Assembly (NCBI GenBank): GCA_035079385.1
Contig: JAVHKY010000003.1
Coordinates: 18,449,001 to 18,513,000, forward strand
DNA: 64,000 bases
Source of the DNA: Aspidiotus rigidus
Taxonomy: Eukaryota > Arthropoda > Insecta > Hemiptera > Diaspididae
Reading direction: 5' to 3'
Part shown: positions 35,557-45,906 of the stretch, one piece after another
Numbering within the stretch: position 1 is the stretch's first letter
Layout: each line of letters opens with the position of its first letter
Notes under the pieces: generated by a model
What the model was told of the DNA's origin: nothing
Databases searched by the model: none
The model's input: only the letters and a program-made list of their open reading frames with translations
Translations under genes and position numbers: made by a program

Positions 35557-36822
35557 TTGTTCATGCCCCCGCAAAGGGGGCCGCTTTTGTGGTGCGTCGC
35601 ATTTAACGGAATCTTTAAGGTGAAGCTGCCACCGGGGATTAAGCTTATCTGCTATGCGGATGACACCCTGGTGGTATGCACCGCCGAAACAACTGTAGCG
35701 GTGGAGAGCAGGGTAAACCGGGCCCTAGAGGATGTGACGCGTTGGATCGAGTCGGCTGGACTTGAACTAGCAGCAAGTAAGACGGAGGCCATTCTATTCA
35801 CGACCCGTCGGAAGTTCAAGCCACCCACCTTTCGCCTGCGAGGTGTGGAAATTGGAATCAAGAAGCAAATGAAATACCTGGGCATCTGGTTCGACTCAAC
35901 GCTGAGCTTCAGGCACCATTTCCTGATGGCAGCGGAAAAGGCGGGCCGGGTAGTTGGATACCTAAGCCGCCTGATGAGGAACCTAGGAAGACCGAGAGAA
36001 GCAAGGAGAAGGATCATGATGAGCACCGCCTTGTCGATCCTCCTATATGGTGCGCCAGTATGGGCCGACTGCATGAAGATACCATACCGAAGAAGAGAGA
36101 TGGTAAAGATCCAACGAAGAGCTGCGCTGAGGTGTGTTAGTGCCTACCGCACTGTCTCGACAGAGGCTCTTTGTGTATTAGCACGTTCACCACCAATCGA
36201 GCTCCTTGCTGAGGAGAGAGCGGTGGTGTTGGAAGCAAAGAAGAGAACGACGACCAACCGAGAAGCTTTACGGGTCAAGCAGGAGGCCAGGCGCTCCTTG
36301 CTTGTAAAGTGGAAAGCAAGAATTGCCCAGAGTGATCTGGGTACATGGACAACCCGTGTGCTAATAGGCGACCTTGATGAGTGGATGAACCGACACCATG
36401 GTCAGCTGAACTTTCACCTGACGCAGGTGTTAAGCGGCCATGGCTGCTTCAACAAGTACCTTCACGAGAAGTTAAGGAAAGTTGAGCAGGCAACGTGTTC
36501 GCACTGTAACCAAGGGCTGGATGATGGACTACAACACACCTTATTTGAGTGTGAGGCGTGGAGGCGTGAGCGGGACGAGCTTAGTCGGTCTCTTCAAGAG
36601 ATCGGGGTAGATGAAGCGCTCGACCCGAGTAGCCTGGTCCCCACCATGCTAGGTTCCGAAGAAGCATGGAACCAGTTGTCTGCATTTGCGGCCACCATCA
36701 TGAAGAGGAAGATGGACCAGGAATGGAATAGGCAAATGCAGAACCACGCTATGGCCTACTCAACACCTGTGTACCATCAACATCCAGATCTGCAGGAAGA
36801 AGAGGACCAAGATCTTCCCTGA
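35557..36822 (+). CDS. R1-clade LINE ORF2, C-terminal part of RT to zinc knuckle
   Basis: An open frame of 421 codons. The first residues PPQRGPLLWCVAFNG are a damaged form of the RT block PQGGVLSPLLW. LICYADDTLVV carries the catalytic DD. Next come LGIWFDSTLSFRHH, SILLYGAPVWAD, RAALRCVSAYRTVSTEALCV, LTQVLSGHGCFNKYL and the CX2CX9HX4C knuckle (CSHCNQ...QHTLFEC). This is the standard R1 arrangement. The endonuclease and RT palm blocks before the PQG motif are missing between ORF1-like debris and this ORF, which indicates an internal deletion. The nominal start is a TTG after TAA, not a real initiation site. Its GC content is higher than its surroundings. Confidence 0.85.
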   Translation: MFMPPQRGPLLWCVAFNGIFKVKLPPGIKLICYADDTLVVCTAETTVAVESRVNRALEDVTRWIESAGLELAASKTEAILFTTRRKFKPPTFRLRGVEIGIKKQMKYLGIWFDSTLSFRHHFLMAAEKAGRVVGYLSRLMRNLGRPREARRRIMMSTALSILLYGAPVWADCMKIPYRRREMVKIQRRAALRCVSAYRTVSTEALCVLARSPPIELLAEERAVVLEAKKRTTTNREALRVKQEARRSLLVKWKARIAQSDLGTWTTRVLIGDLDEWMNRHHGQLNFHLTQVLSGHGCFNKYLHEKLRKVEQATCSHCNQGLDDGLQHTLFECEAWRRERDELSRSLQEIGVDEALDPSSLVPTMLGSEEAWNQLSAFAATIMKRKMDQEWNRQMQNHAMAYSTPVYHQHPDLQEEEDQDLP

Positions 36823-36913
36823 AGGGAGAAGAAGATGAAGAACAAAAAAACGTGAAAGACGAATATTCCCACGTGGAGTAAAACATGCAAACCGCAGAAA
36901 AACAAAAGACGAC

Positions 36914-36943
36914 GAGCGCTTTCGGTTAAATAACCATCTTCAA
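36914..36943 (-). ncRNA. Degenerate hammerhead-like motif at a PLE 3' end
   Basis: Minus strand: TTGAAGA, one spare T, hairpin GGTT-ATTT-AACC, GAA, palindrome AGCGCT, then C. It has the same layout as the motif at 21376-21417, with the first core C changed to T. It lies just downstream of the stop of the PLE nuclease ORF, where PLEs carry such motifs. Confidence 0.4.
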
Positions 36944-36988
36944 GCCTGAAATGAAAGCAACTGACGAACAAAAGAGAAGAACGAGGTA

Positions 36989-37699
36989 TTAAGATCGTCC
37001 AAACGAGAAATCACGGTGTGAGTCATAAACCAGTTCGATCAGACGACCATCTTCCGGAATGTACGAATTGAGTACAGTGATACCGTCAGTGTTGAGATGA
37101 CGAATTATCTCTATATTCTCGAGGGCGATACGCTTACGGTAGGAATTCTCCTTATGGAGGAGCTTTTCGGATCCCTCGCGGAAGCTGTGGCCTCTGTTTA
37201 TTAAGTGATCGGCGAAAGCTGACTCCCCTAAGTGTCCCTTCTTCCAAGACTTCAGGTGCTCAGCTACTCTAACTTTCATTTGGCGGCTGGTCTCACCAAT
37301 ATAAAAGCCTCCACAATCCTCACACTCCAACTTATACACACCACTCTTCTCATCGACAGGTATGGGGTCCTTCAGTCTCACAAACAACCTCTTGACTGTG
37401 GTAGGGTTGTAAAACGCGGGTCTGAAGCCAAACGGGCGAAGGGCCCGACCCAATTGCGAGGAGAACTTCCCCAGGAAAGGGAAACTGATTCCCTGGATTC
37501 CACCACCTCCCTCCCCCGAGACACGATCCGTGATCGCCATTTGCGATGGATCAGTCTCCCTTTCCTGGGGAAGTTCTCCTCGCTGCGTTCCTCGTTCAAC
37601 TTCGTTATGAAAGTCGTCGTTTTTCCAAGTCCCCCTCTTATCATATATGGCTAGAGGGTCGAAATTTTTCCAAGTGTTTTGCCGGACAGCACACGGCAA
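36989..37699 (-). CDS. Penelope-like element C-terminus with GIY-YIG endonuclease
   Basis: The frame runs 236 codons, but only about 37495-36989 is PLE sequence. It includes FPFLGKFSSQLGRALRPFG, a TVKRLFVRLKDPIP linker, and the nuclease domain: SGVYKLECEDCGGFYIGETS (GVY...YIG core), RVAEHLKSWKKG with the conserved Arg, SAFADHLINRGHSF, and ENSYRKRIALENIEI with the conserved Glu. The domain looks intact and could fold as a nuclease, but no RT is attached: the copy is 5'-truncated. The first 70 or so codons come from satellite and from an inverted PLE piece, so the apparent protein start is artificial. Confidence 0.8.
   Translation of the reverse strand: MPCAVRQNTWKNFDPLAIYDKRGTWKNDDFHNEVERGTQRGELPQERETDPSQMAITDRVSGEGGGGIQGISFPFLGKFSSQLGRALRPFGFRPAFYNPTTVKRLFVRLKDPIPVDEKSGVYKLECEDCGGFYIGETSRQMKVRVAEHLKSWKKGHLGESAFADHLINRGHSFREGSEKLLHKENSYRKRIALENIEIIRHLNTDGITVLNSYIPEDGRLIELVYDSHRDFSFGRS
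37458..37585. repeat. Inverted PLE fragment making a hairpin
   Basis: GAGGAGAACTTCCCCAGGAA (from about 37459) is matched by its reverse complement at about 37562-37581. On the plus strand 37490-37585 reads LDSTTSLPRDTIRDRHLRW and then LPFLGKFSS, the PLE segment that should precede the minus-strand piece. The 5' end of this PLE copy is therefore inverted. Confidence 0.75.
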
Positions 37700-39025
37700 A
37701 CTTCTAAAAAAAACAGAAAATAAGTTCCCTGTTAAAGCATTTCAAAACGAAATAATCCAGCTATTTTTGTTTGTTACAGAAAGAATCTCATCATAGTCTG
37801 GGAATAGACTCAAAAATTACATAATTATAATGGAAAAATATGACGACTTCCTTAACAAAGTTAAACGAAGAACGCAGGAAACCTGTTCTATGAGCTAAAT
37901 TGGTTTTGGTATTGAGAATTCAAGCAAGCCTAGACCTAGTACAAAGCTAGTATAAAATATGACGTCATCAGTGACCTGGACCTATTTTAGGGACTTTGAA
38001 GTATATAGCTCAAGAGTCGAAATTTTTCCAAGTCCCCCTCGTGTTATATATAGCTCGGTGGTCGGTGTATGTAGCCTGAAAGGTAGCCCCTTCGAGTAAC
38101 TAGATATGCAATACTTCATACACCAACTTCCTTCAATGAGCCGAATATGCAACACTTCAAACACCATGAGACTCAGAACGTCCTAAAGTACTCCAAATCC
38201 CCCTCGTATCATACCATGTACAGCTCGGAGATGGTTGCATACAGCCTGAAAAATTGCTCCTTCAAGTAACTAGATATGCAATGCTTTTTCTAAGTCCCTC
38301 TCCTATCATATATAGCACGGAGGTCGAAATTTTTCCAATACCTCTCTTATCATACTTGGCTCGGAGTTCAAAAATTTTGTAAGTTTCCTCCCCCCTTCCC
38401 TATCATGTATAGCTTGGAGGTCGTATCGTATATAGCTTTGTATTTTTCAGATATCACGTGCCCCGTAAAACAGGTTCCCTGCCGCCCCTCGCTTAACTCC
38501 GGTAAAGAACCCGTGATTGTTCTAACAGGGAACCTGTTTTATTGGGGGAGGGGGTTCGGAAAGAACGTCCGGCCGGCCGAAGAAGCTCGAAAATTTTCCA
38601 ATTTTCCAAGTCCCCCTCCTATCATGTATAGCCTGGGAGGCGGGACCTGTAACGTCACAGTTTGATGACTTCATAGGTCAGGTTTGTGACGTCTACATTT
38701 TTCAGATCCTAAGTGTCCCATAAAATAGGTTCCCCACCATCCCTTGCTGAATATTGTTAAAAAACCCGTGAGTTTTTTAACAGGGAACCTGTTCTATGGG
38801 GGGCTTTTTGAGAAATTTGCCATGCGCCGTCCACCGTCCAACAAAAAACTTGGAAAAATTTCGACTCTCGAACTATATATGATAGGAGGGGGATGCGGCC
38901 TCCAAGCTATATTTGATAGCTCGGAGGTCGAAATTTCTCCAAGTCCTCCTCCTATCATATATGGCTAGAAGGTCGAAATTTTAACAGGGAACGTGTTTTA
39001 TGGGGGGCTTTTTGAGGGAAGGCCG
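37600..39025. repeat. 45-bp satellite and associated GC-rich modules
   Basis: Scattered units of the 45-bp satellite in both orientations, mostly CCAAGTCCCCCTCCTATCAT and its relatives. Two hairpins are built on AACAGGGAACCTGTTTTAT and its reverse complement (about 38465-38545 and 38715-38800). A GC-rich piece carries GCGCCGTCCACCGTCC (about 38824-38839). No genes are visible. Confidence 0.8.
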
Positions 39026-42000
39026 GCCAAGAAAAGTAGGACTTGTTTCGTCTTCGCACTTTTTGCTTATGGCGGATACCATAAAGATTTGATGAAAAAA
39101 AAAGTCATGAGTACAGTCCTACTAAATTTGGGCGTTGAGTGCTAAGTAAGATTTATGATGCGCAGACGTATGAAACATTGTCCACTCGTCGACTCTGAAG
39201 TAGAATGACGTGAAAATGGTGTCTTGACTGAATGAGACAGAAAGTTTTAAAAGAAAAGCAATAAATATAACCATTTGGACTAGAACTGCAATTCGCGTAT
39301 CCTGTAAACGTTCAACTAAAATTGAAGTTTTCTAGGAAGGGAGATTTCCGTTTCGTTTGTTCGCAGCTGCAAACTTGAAAATCAAATTACGAAAACATTC
39401 AGCATTCTTACACGCATTCATCACATATTACGGTACAATGTAAATCATGCGAAACACGCGGGACACATAACCTTCGGTCGCGTGGTTCGTTCGAAATACG
39501 TAGCCTATTCCAAATTTTCGTGTTCACCGCGCCATTAACGTGTGGAATGGGTCAGTATTGCGGTTTCATTGACAGAACTAAAATAGATACGACACAAACA
39601 GCAGAATAATAGGCGAATATGAATATGGATGTAGTGGTGGTAAAAGGGAAACCGAGAATAAGTTTCGGACGTTGGCTCAGTCTTTACCCATAATGTGTGG
39701 TACACACCACGCACGTGATTAAAATATACCATACTTTTAGTTTCCTTCGGTATTTTCGAGTACAATGTACGAGTACTCGCGAATGAAATAAGGTACGTAT
39801 ACGTGTATTGTCTAGAAACGTGACAAATTTTTATTTTAGAATGGAACTTTACGCTTCGCTGCAAAACAAGAGGGGAACTTTGAAGATCCTATTCAAATTC
39901 TCGTTTAGAGAGGAAAAATTTGGGAAAAGTTTAGTTAGAAAAACAAGAAGGACATAATAACCACAACTTTCAAAAGGAACTCTGAATGACGTCGTCGAGG
40001 TAGGATCTTCGACCATATATTACATGGATATACCACACTGACGAGAACTTGAACGTGTAAGTAAACAAATCGATTCGGACAAAAGACAAAATGTTCCCCT
40101 TTTTTTGTAGCAAAGAAAAAAAAATATATATAAAATCAGCTGGTTACGAAATAGTACAAATTTTTGGTGTTTAAATACAGGTCGAAAGGTGGGATCTGCA
40201 ATTTTGTCATGGATATTTTCTTCTCCACAAGTGCCACGGACTTGATAATAATTTAATTGGGAATAGGAATATTTTCCTGTGACGTCAGCATCAAAAAATT
40301 TCGTAAAATGCTGTTAGCTTTTTTTCGTTCAGTCTGTGTTTACTTTTTATCAATATGTAATTTTCCAAGAGCGAAAGTAATATCCAAAGAAACACGACGG
40401 GCAGAATTTTTCCAGCCTCAAGGTTAAGACGAAGAGAAAGTACAGCTACAGAAAGATAGTTGACGAGATCAGCTTGAAAAATCTCTATGATGATATGTAC
40501 AAAGGGAAAAAGTACTTGGAAAAAAAAAAAAAAGAATAATGTGTTCAATGGTAACATAATGGCTAATAATTAGATCAAATATTGATAGATCGACCAAGCT
40601 GATGGGAACGAAAATACGTATGGGATGAATCCGCGTAGACCTCACGATGGCCCAGTTTGAAAAACTTCTTCTGAATGAAGTACTCATAAAACAGTAGGTG
40701 TAGCTAAGACTTCGAAGAATACATAGGGTAAAGCGATATCAAGAAAACATTGAAAAAATATCAGATCCTGAGGATCTGTAGAAAAGACTCTTCGAGTGAG
40801 GGATTTCAAGGAACTTCGAGAGCTGAATTATTTCCATTGTCGGAAATTTCTGTTTGAGACCCAAATTTTAAAATTTGTTTCACCGACAAAATTTCTTTCA
40901 GTGGCTATTTCGGTTTCTGATGTTATCACAAGAATACTATTTTTAGTTATTTAAGGTCATTTTCCTTCTGCTTTTCCGAATTACTACCAAATTTTATTCA
41001 TATTTCAACGAAATTGAAAAAAATTCGCTGATAATTTCACCCAGACAAGTTTTACTTCTGAATAGGGAGCGTTTCTTCTAGTTTTTCTCACATTTTGCCC
41101 GTAATTCCACAACAAAAACGCAATCTTAGCGTCTAAATATAAGACGATATCGCACCAGGTTGTAGAAGCAAAAAAACATTTTCCTGATTCTATTTGGTTT
41201 CGTCAGGATGTAAGTATTATAAACAATTGTACAATGAGTTCCCAAAAATAGTATGGAAGAAGCATTACATTACGATCCATCCGTGAAAGTGGACAATATT
41301 ACAAACGTCTTCATCAATCATTTTTTTGATATTATTGCACAATGTTTCGAAAGGCACCGTTTTCGACCCAAGACCTATGGCTCATCAGACTCAGATGTAT
41401 GTGAGGTGAACGCATCGTTCTTGAATGTTGATAAGAGCAACAATGAGAAACTAAGATGATTAACCATCTACCTACGTCGACTACCGCTATTAATTTTGGA
41501 CTGACAAATTGAAATGCTGGAAATGGTGACAACCCTTCCATAGAAATTGGAAAATTACTAGCAACTATTTCGCAGAATTAAAGGCGACAAGATGAATTTG
41601 TAGTCAGAATGACCGAAGGGCTTCTCTCAATGACGAGGACGTCATTGTGAGTAAGGAAGGCCGCGTGAAGGACAATATTTGACTAAATAGTACCGGAAAG
41701 CTCTACTCAATCTGAATAGTCCAATAATGCAGCAAGAATGTTGATCTTCTGAGTTCGTTGTGAACTTGCAGGAATAATTATGCCGACATCAAACAGGTCA
41801 AACCGCGGGAAGTACCTAATTACAACTAGTAAAGCTCAAATAAACGAGGGAGTGAACAAACACGAAAAGTTCAGAATGGAAAAACCATGAAATCAAAAGA
41901 TCAGTCACTTAAATAAAGAACACCAAACTGAAAATATTAGAGTAAAGGTAAAGAATAAAATACATACACAAGGTAAAAGGCAAAAAATTAAATTGAGGAA

Positions 42001-42285
42001 GAGTCAAAATCAAAATTAATAACAAATAAACATAAAAGAACAACATGAAACCAAATAAAATTGTAATAAAAAGAGGTGAGGGAGGGGGGTGTGTTAGAAA
42101 CAAAAACAAAAACTAAAAACTTAATCCCAAAAAATAAAATTGAACAGTCGAAAACACAAAAGAAAGAAACAAGTCCAACCAAAGCAAATCCAGAAGGGGA
42201 GGAATTTAATATATTGAACTATCAGGGGAGGGAGGAGGATACCGAGAGTTAGTAAGCCCTCGGCTAGGGCACGAGTAATTAATGT
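39026..42285. other. Unassigned stretch
   Basis: Mostly AT-rich with short ORFs. A 68-codon frame at 41253-41459 starts with an ATG and looks protein-like in composition, but I recognise no family and see no splice structure. It could be retroelement debris. Confidence 0.4.
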
Positions 42286-43167
42286 CAACCGTGACCTTTA
42301 AGTTTATGACCAGTACTTTTCAATGACTCAAATCCCAAGCGTCTACGGTGCGAGTCTTCCAGATGTAATAATTTCTCCGATCCTCTTGCGAAAGAATGTT
42401 TCTCTTCATATACGAGTAGGTGTTGGTGAAAACCGAATCTTCAGGAACTTTGTTTTTCTCGTAGGCATCTAAATAAATTGGCGCCCTGTCTCACGTACGT
42501 AGACTACTCCACAATCTCGACAAGGGAGACACTGACAGTAAACTCCACTTCTTTCAATGCGAGGGATTGTGTCTTTTGTTCTGCTGGGCAACGTCTTAAT
42601 AGTGTTCATAGTGTAAAAGGCAGGACGAATATTGAGTGGTTTGAAGATTTTACTAAGGTGATTACACACATTTCCTAGATAAGGTAGTCTAATCCATCTT
42701 TCTCTCTTATCCTCCATTTTTACTCGTGGTAGAGAAGTGGTGGAGTCCAAAGCCTTCCAGAGTAGCTCCTTCCTGATCAATCTATCAATGTCAAGGTTTT
42801 TTCGACCGTTAATATTTGCTAGATAAGGGATGATGGAGACATCAAAGTTAAATTCTTCTCGAGTGAGCGGTATTGACACTGTTGCGCACGGCGGTCCGTA
42901 CGCCACGATGAAGAGGTAATAGGAACCTGTCGGCTCCGAAGGCTCCTGAACGCCTCGGGCGGAAGATCTGCGTTACGCGACATTATAAAGAAAAAGTCTC
43001 TTTCGGTGTATAACAATGTAGGGTTATTTCGATAGTAATATGACAACAAATGAGTGAAAGAGAAAGGGGGAAGAACGGTTGACTGGAATTAAAGACCGAA
43101 AAGAAAGCTGGAGAGCGATCGGCCGGTGCTACAAAGTTGAGGGGGAAGAGAAGACCAGTCCCGCGGT

Positions 43168-43672
43168 CACCGCGGAGGCTAATCAAGAGGAAACACTGTT
43201 GTATCCGCGGACACCGCGGCGAGCAACAGGAGGAAGTTCGGAGAAGATGAGCAGTTCAGTCCCGCGGACACCACGGAGGCTAACCAAGAAGATGTACTGT
43301 TGTACCCGCGGACACCGCGGCGAGCAACAGACGGGAGTTTGGAGATGTTAGTAGATCAGTCCCGCGGCCACCGCGGAGGCTAATCAAGAGGATACGCTGT
43401 TGTACCCGCGGACACCGCGGCGAGCAACAGGAGGAGGTTCGGAGAAGTGAACAGATCAGTCCCGCGGACACCGCGGAGGCTAACCGAGAGGATACGCTGT
43501 TGTACCCGCGGACACCGCGGCGAGCAACAGGAGGAAGTTCGAAGAGAGATAGGAAAGCTAAACCCGCGGACACCGCGGAGAATAACCCGAAGGGATAGGT
43601 AAGCGAGAAGAAAGCGAGGGAAGCTGAGTAAGCCGAGAAAGAGTAGACTATACCCGCGGGCACCGCGGCAAA
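43168..43672. repeat. Tandem CCGCGG-palindrome repeats in the LTR
   Basis: About ten copies of CCGCGG-NNN-CCGCGG (mostly ACA as spacer) alternate with two flank types, GAGGCTAA and CGAGCAACAG. The unit pair repeats at roughly 125-130 bp. All lie downstream of the TATA box, so they would be in the LTR's transcribed leader. Confidence 0.85.
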
Positions 43673-43808
43673 CAGTCCGAAGAGGTTGTGAAAGAAGCTA
43701 CGAAAATAAAGAAAGAAGGCAAAGAGAGAAGCGAGAGAACTAGCAGGAAAGCAGGAGAGTAAGCTGGGTGAAGCCGAAAGAGAAGTGACGAAAAGGTGGC
43801 TCGCGGAG

Positions 43809-43821
43809 CCTATTTTATAGG
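43809..43821 (-). promoter_or_regulatory. TATA box of the solo LTR
   Basis: CCTATAAAATAGG reads on the minus strand, about 200 bp from the LTR's upstream end. This gives a conventional U3 length and places the transcription start near 43780. Confidence 0.6.
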
Positions 43822-44800
43822 GTGTTTTGGGCGCGATCTCGGCGCGAACACGTGAGGACGGTGGTAGGAGTATTTTCTACTTTTGGGGGTAGTTCGCGTA
43901 GAGTACGCGTTCGTTACGAACGAAGATGGAAGCAACATGAAAAGAACAGTTGACGCGCGAGAGAAAATACTTATTCGAAAAATATATTCGAATAATTATT
44001 TGAATTCGTGAGTACAACAACACTAATCTATGGACTAGGCTGTGAATCGCTGCATTCTTATGTGTCGAAGGACAATAAGATGAGCTACTGATGACAATGT
44101 CGGTGTTTGTTGGTTTTCGGTAGATCCCAAAGGTATGACGGTTTTCTGTTATGGCAATCTGCAAATCCAGGAAACTGATCAGCTCGCCTCCAACTTCCAT
44201 GGTGAACTTGATAGTTGGGTACTTGTTATTTAAGGCCACCAGGAGGTCTTGAAGAACATCTGCCGGGCCAGTCCAAAAACATAATATGTCGTCTACATAA
44301 CGATGTTTGTATATCATGTGGTCCAAAAATTGGGGATTAATGAGAAAGAAATCTTCTTCAGATCGTTTCATAAATAACTCAGCTAAAATTGATCCAAGGG
44401 GTGAACCGATCGGAACACCAATTCCTTCCGGGAAGGTAAAGATTTTCAGACATTTTTTCAATAGGTCGACTACCTTCGATACCATGAAATCCGGAACATG
44501 CATCGCTTCAAGCTGAGTAACCAAATACTCTAACGTTGGTTCATCTGGCACATTAGGGAACAATCCAGAAACATCAAAAGAAATAAATATACAACCGTTT
44601 GGGACGAAAGAAACGTTCTCCTCATGAGTACGAGCTATTGACATTATATTTCAATTTTTCAATTCCTCTAAATTTGAAATAAATGATAGCACTGGTCTCA
44701 TAGGCGTCCCTTCGTGATGTATTTTAGGCAACCCATACAAACGAGGGGGAACTGGATTAGGAATCAACACGACTTTCTTCTGATTGGTATTATTGAAGAT

Positions 44801-45225
44801 GAACTGAATCTACGAAATTCGTATCTCGATTTTAACTTAAATTTTCGCCAAATACGAAGTTTCTATGTCTTCTCTGAGAAGAGTTATAGACCAAAATGTG
44901 CCAAAAATCGACCAATTTGCCAGGGTTCATCAATCTAAAGTTTCGCGTTTTTACGCTGAAACAGATTTAGTTTAAACTCCCATTTGAAGTCGACATTTTT
45001 ACAAGTCCCCCTCCTATCACATGTAGCTTCAAAGTTCGGATTTGTAACGTCACAATTTGATGACGTCATACAGGTTCCTGCCACCCCTCGTTTAACTCCA
45101 TTAAAGAACCCGTTCATCATAACATCTTATGGTAATTGATGAACTTGGCCTATTGATTAGAGTAATTGAGAAGTTTAATTAATGTTTGTAAGTTTAACAG
45201 TATCCTCATGGGTACGATCCATAAT
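44801..45225. repeat. Dispersed repeat fragment plus 45-bp satellite piece
   Basis: The interval 44810-44960 resembles stretches at 46860-47180 and 51110-51260 (shared TACGAAATT, GTATCTC, CCAAAATGTG and AATTTGCCA words). The interval 44985-45115 holds a satellite unit (CAAGTCCCCCTCCTATCA), a TGACGTCA motif and the AGGTTCC...CTCGTTTAACTCC module. Confidence 0.6.
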
Positions 45226-45226
45226 G

Positions 45227-45906
45227 ATTAGAATATAGTAAAGTCCACAGGAACGTAACGTTTTCAATATGATATGGAATATAAATGAAATAAATAAATA
45301 AATAAAAACGAAGATCAAAATACGAATGGTCAAGAATACGAGTCGATTTAAATTTTAAAATTATGTTTTGCATACGGTAATCGTAGTACAGGAACATGAA
45401 CGAAAGAACGAAAAACGAAAAAATATAATTTGGAAGTTAAATGAAAAAAGAAAACGAAAATTTGAATAAATAATGTTAAATTATAGATGGAATCTTTTCC
45501 ATATCATAGCGAACACGACCGGTTTTGACCTACAGGTTGAGGTCATGCCCTCAACCTGTAGGTTGAAACCGGTCGTGTTCGCTATATGACCTCAACCTGT
45601 AGGTCGAAACCGGTCGTGTTCGCTATGATATGGAAAAGATTCCAACTATAATTTAACATTATTTATTCAAATTTTCGTTTTCTTTTTTCATTTAACTTCC
45701 AAATTATATTTTTTCGTTTTTCGTTCTTTCGTTCATGTTCCTGTACTACGATTACCGTATGCAAAACATAATTTCAAAATTTAAATCGACTCGTATTCTT
45801 GACCATTTGTATTTTGATCTTCGTTTTTATTTATTTATTCGTTTCATTTATATTCCATATCATATTAAAAACGTTACGTTCCTGTGGACTTTACTATTAT
45901 TCTAAT
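45227..45906. repeat. Long near-perfect palindrome, arms about 320 bp
   Basis: The left arm (45227 to about 45544) and right arm (about 45587-45906) are reverse complements with few mismatches, for example AAGTCCACAGGAACGTAACG at about 45241 against CGTTACGTTCCTGTGGACTT at about 45872. The centre carries an extra direct copy of the innermost 41 bp (CCTCAACCTGTAGGT, then GAAACCGGTCGTGTTCGCTA), at 45549 and 45590. GAA followed by the palindrome ACCGGT and C recalls PLE tail motifs, but the CTGANGA core is absent. Confidence 0.9.

Larger units (their letters stand above)
42880..44019 (-). mobile_element. Solo LTR, 1140 bp
   Basis: The ends are TGTTG and CAACA, a perfect 5-bp inverted terminus. 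The element is flanked on both sides by ACAC (GTGT on the minus strand) at 42876-42879 and 44020-44023, a 4-bp target duplication. No gag or pol is inside, so it is what remains after LTR-LTR recombination, or an LTR-only insert. A TATAAAATA on the minus strand sets the orientation. A 4-bp duplication suits Ty3/Gypsy or BEL-Pao elements, and I cannot tell which. Its GC content is far above its surroundings. Confidence 0.85.
42290..44800 (-). pseudogene. Penelope-like element, RT and GIY-YIG, split by a solo LTR
   Basis: Minus strand, in order: PPRLYGLPKIHHEGTPMRPV (about 44735), CIFISFDVSGLFPNVPDE, GVPIGSPLGSILAELFM, HRYVDDILCFW with the DD pair (about 44275-44305), ISFLDLQIAITENRHTFGIY, YRKPTNTDIVI and THKNAAIHSLVHRLV. 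The frame is then broken at 44019 by an LTR and resumes after 42880 with SIPLTREEFNFDV, LDIDRLIRKELLWKALDSTT, RWIRLPYLGN, and SGVYCQCLPCRDCGVVYVRE at the nuclease start (YVRE where YIGE is usual). Removing the insert and one duplicated GTGT joins the two frames exactly. Other damage includes an in-frame stop near 44648 with a short deletion, and a stop or frameshift after GRQFI near 42469. Confidence 0.88.

Noticed and set aside
43168..43672. CRISPR-like array, because of regular repeats
   Set aside because: Eukaryotic context, repeats inside an LTR, spacers are themselves repeated and no cas genes are present.
45549..45626. Functional hammerhead ribozymes in the palindrome centre
   Set aside because: GAA plus palindrome plus C is present, but the CTGANGA core is not (TATATGA or ATGCC instead), so only a relic resemblance is claimed.
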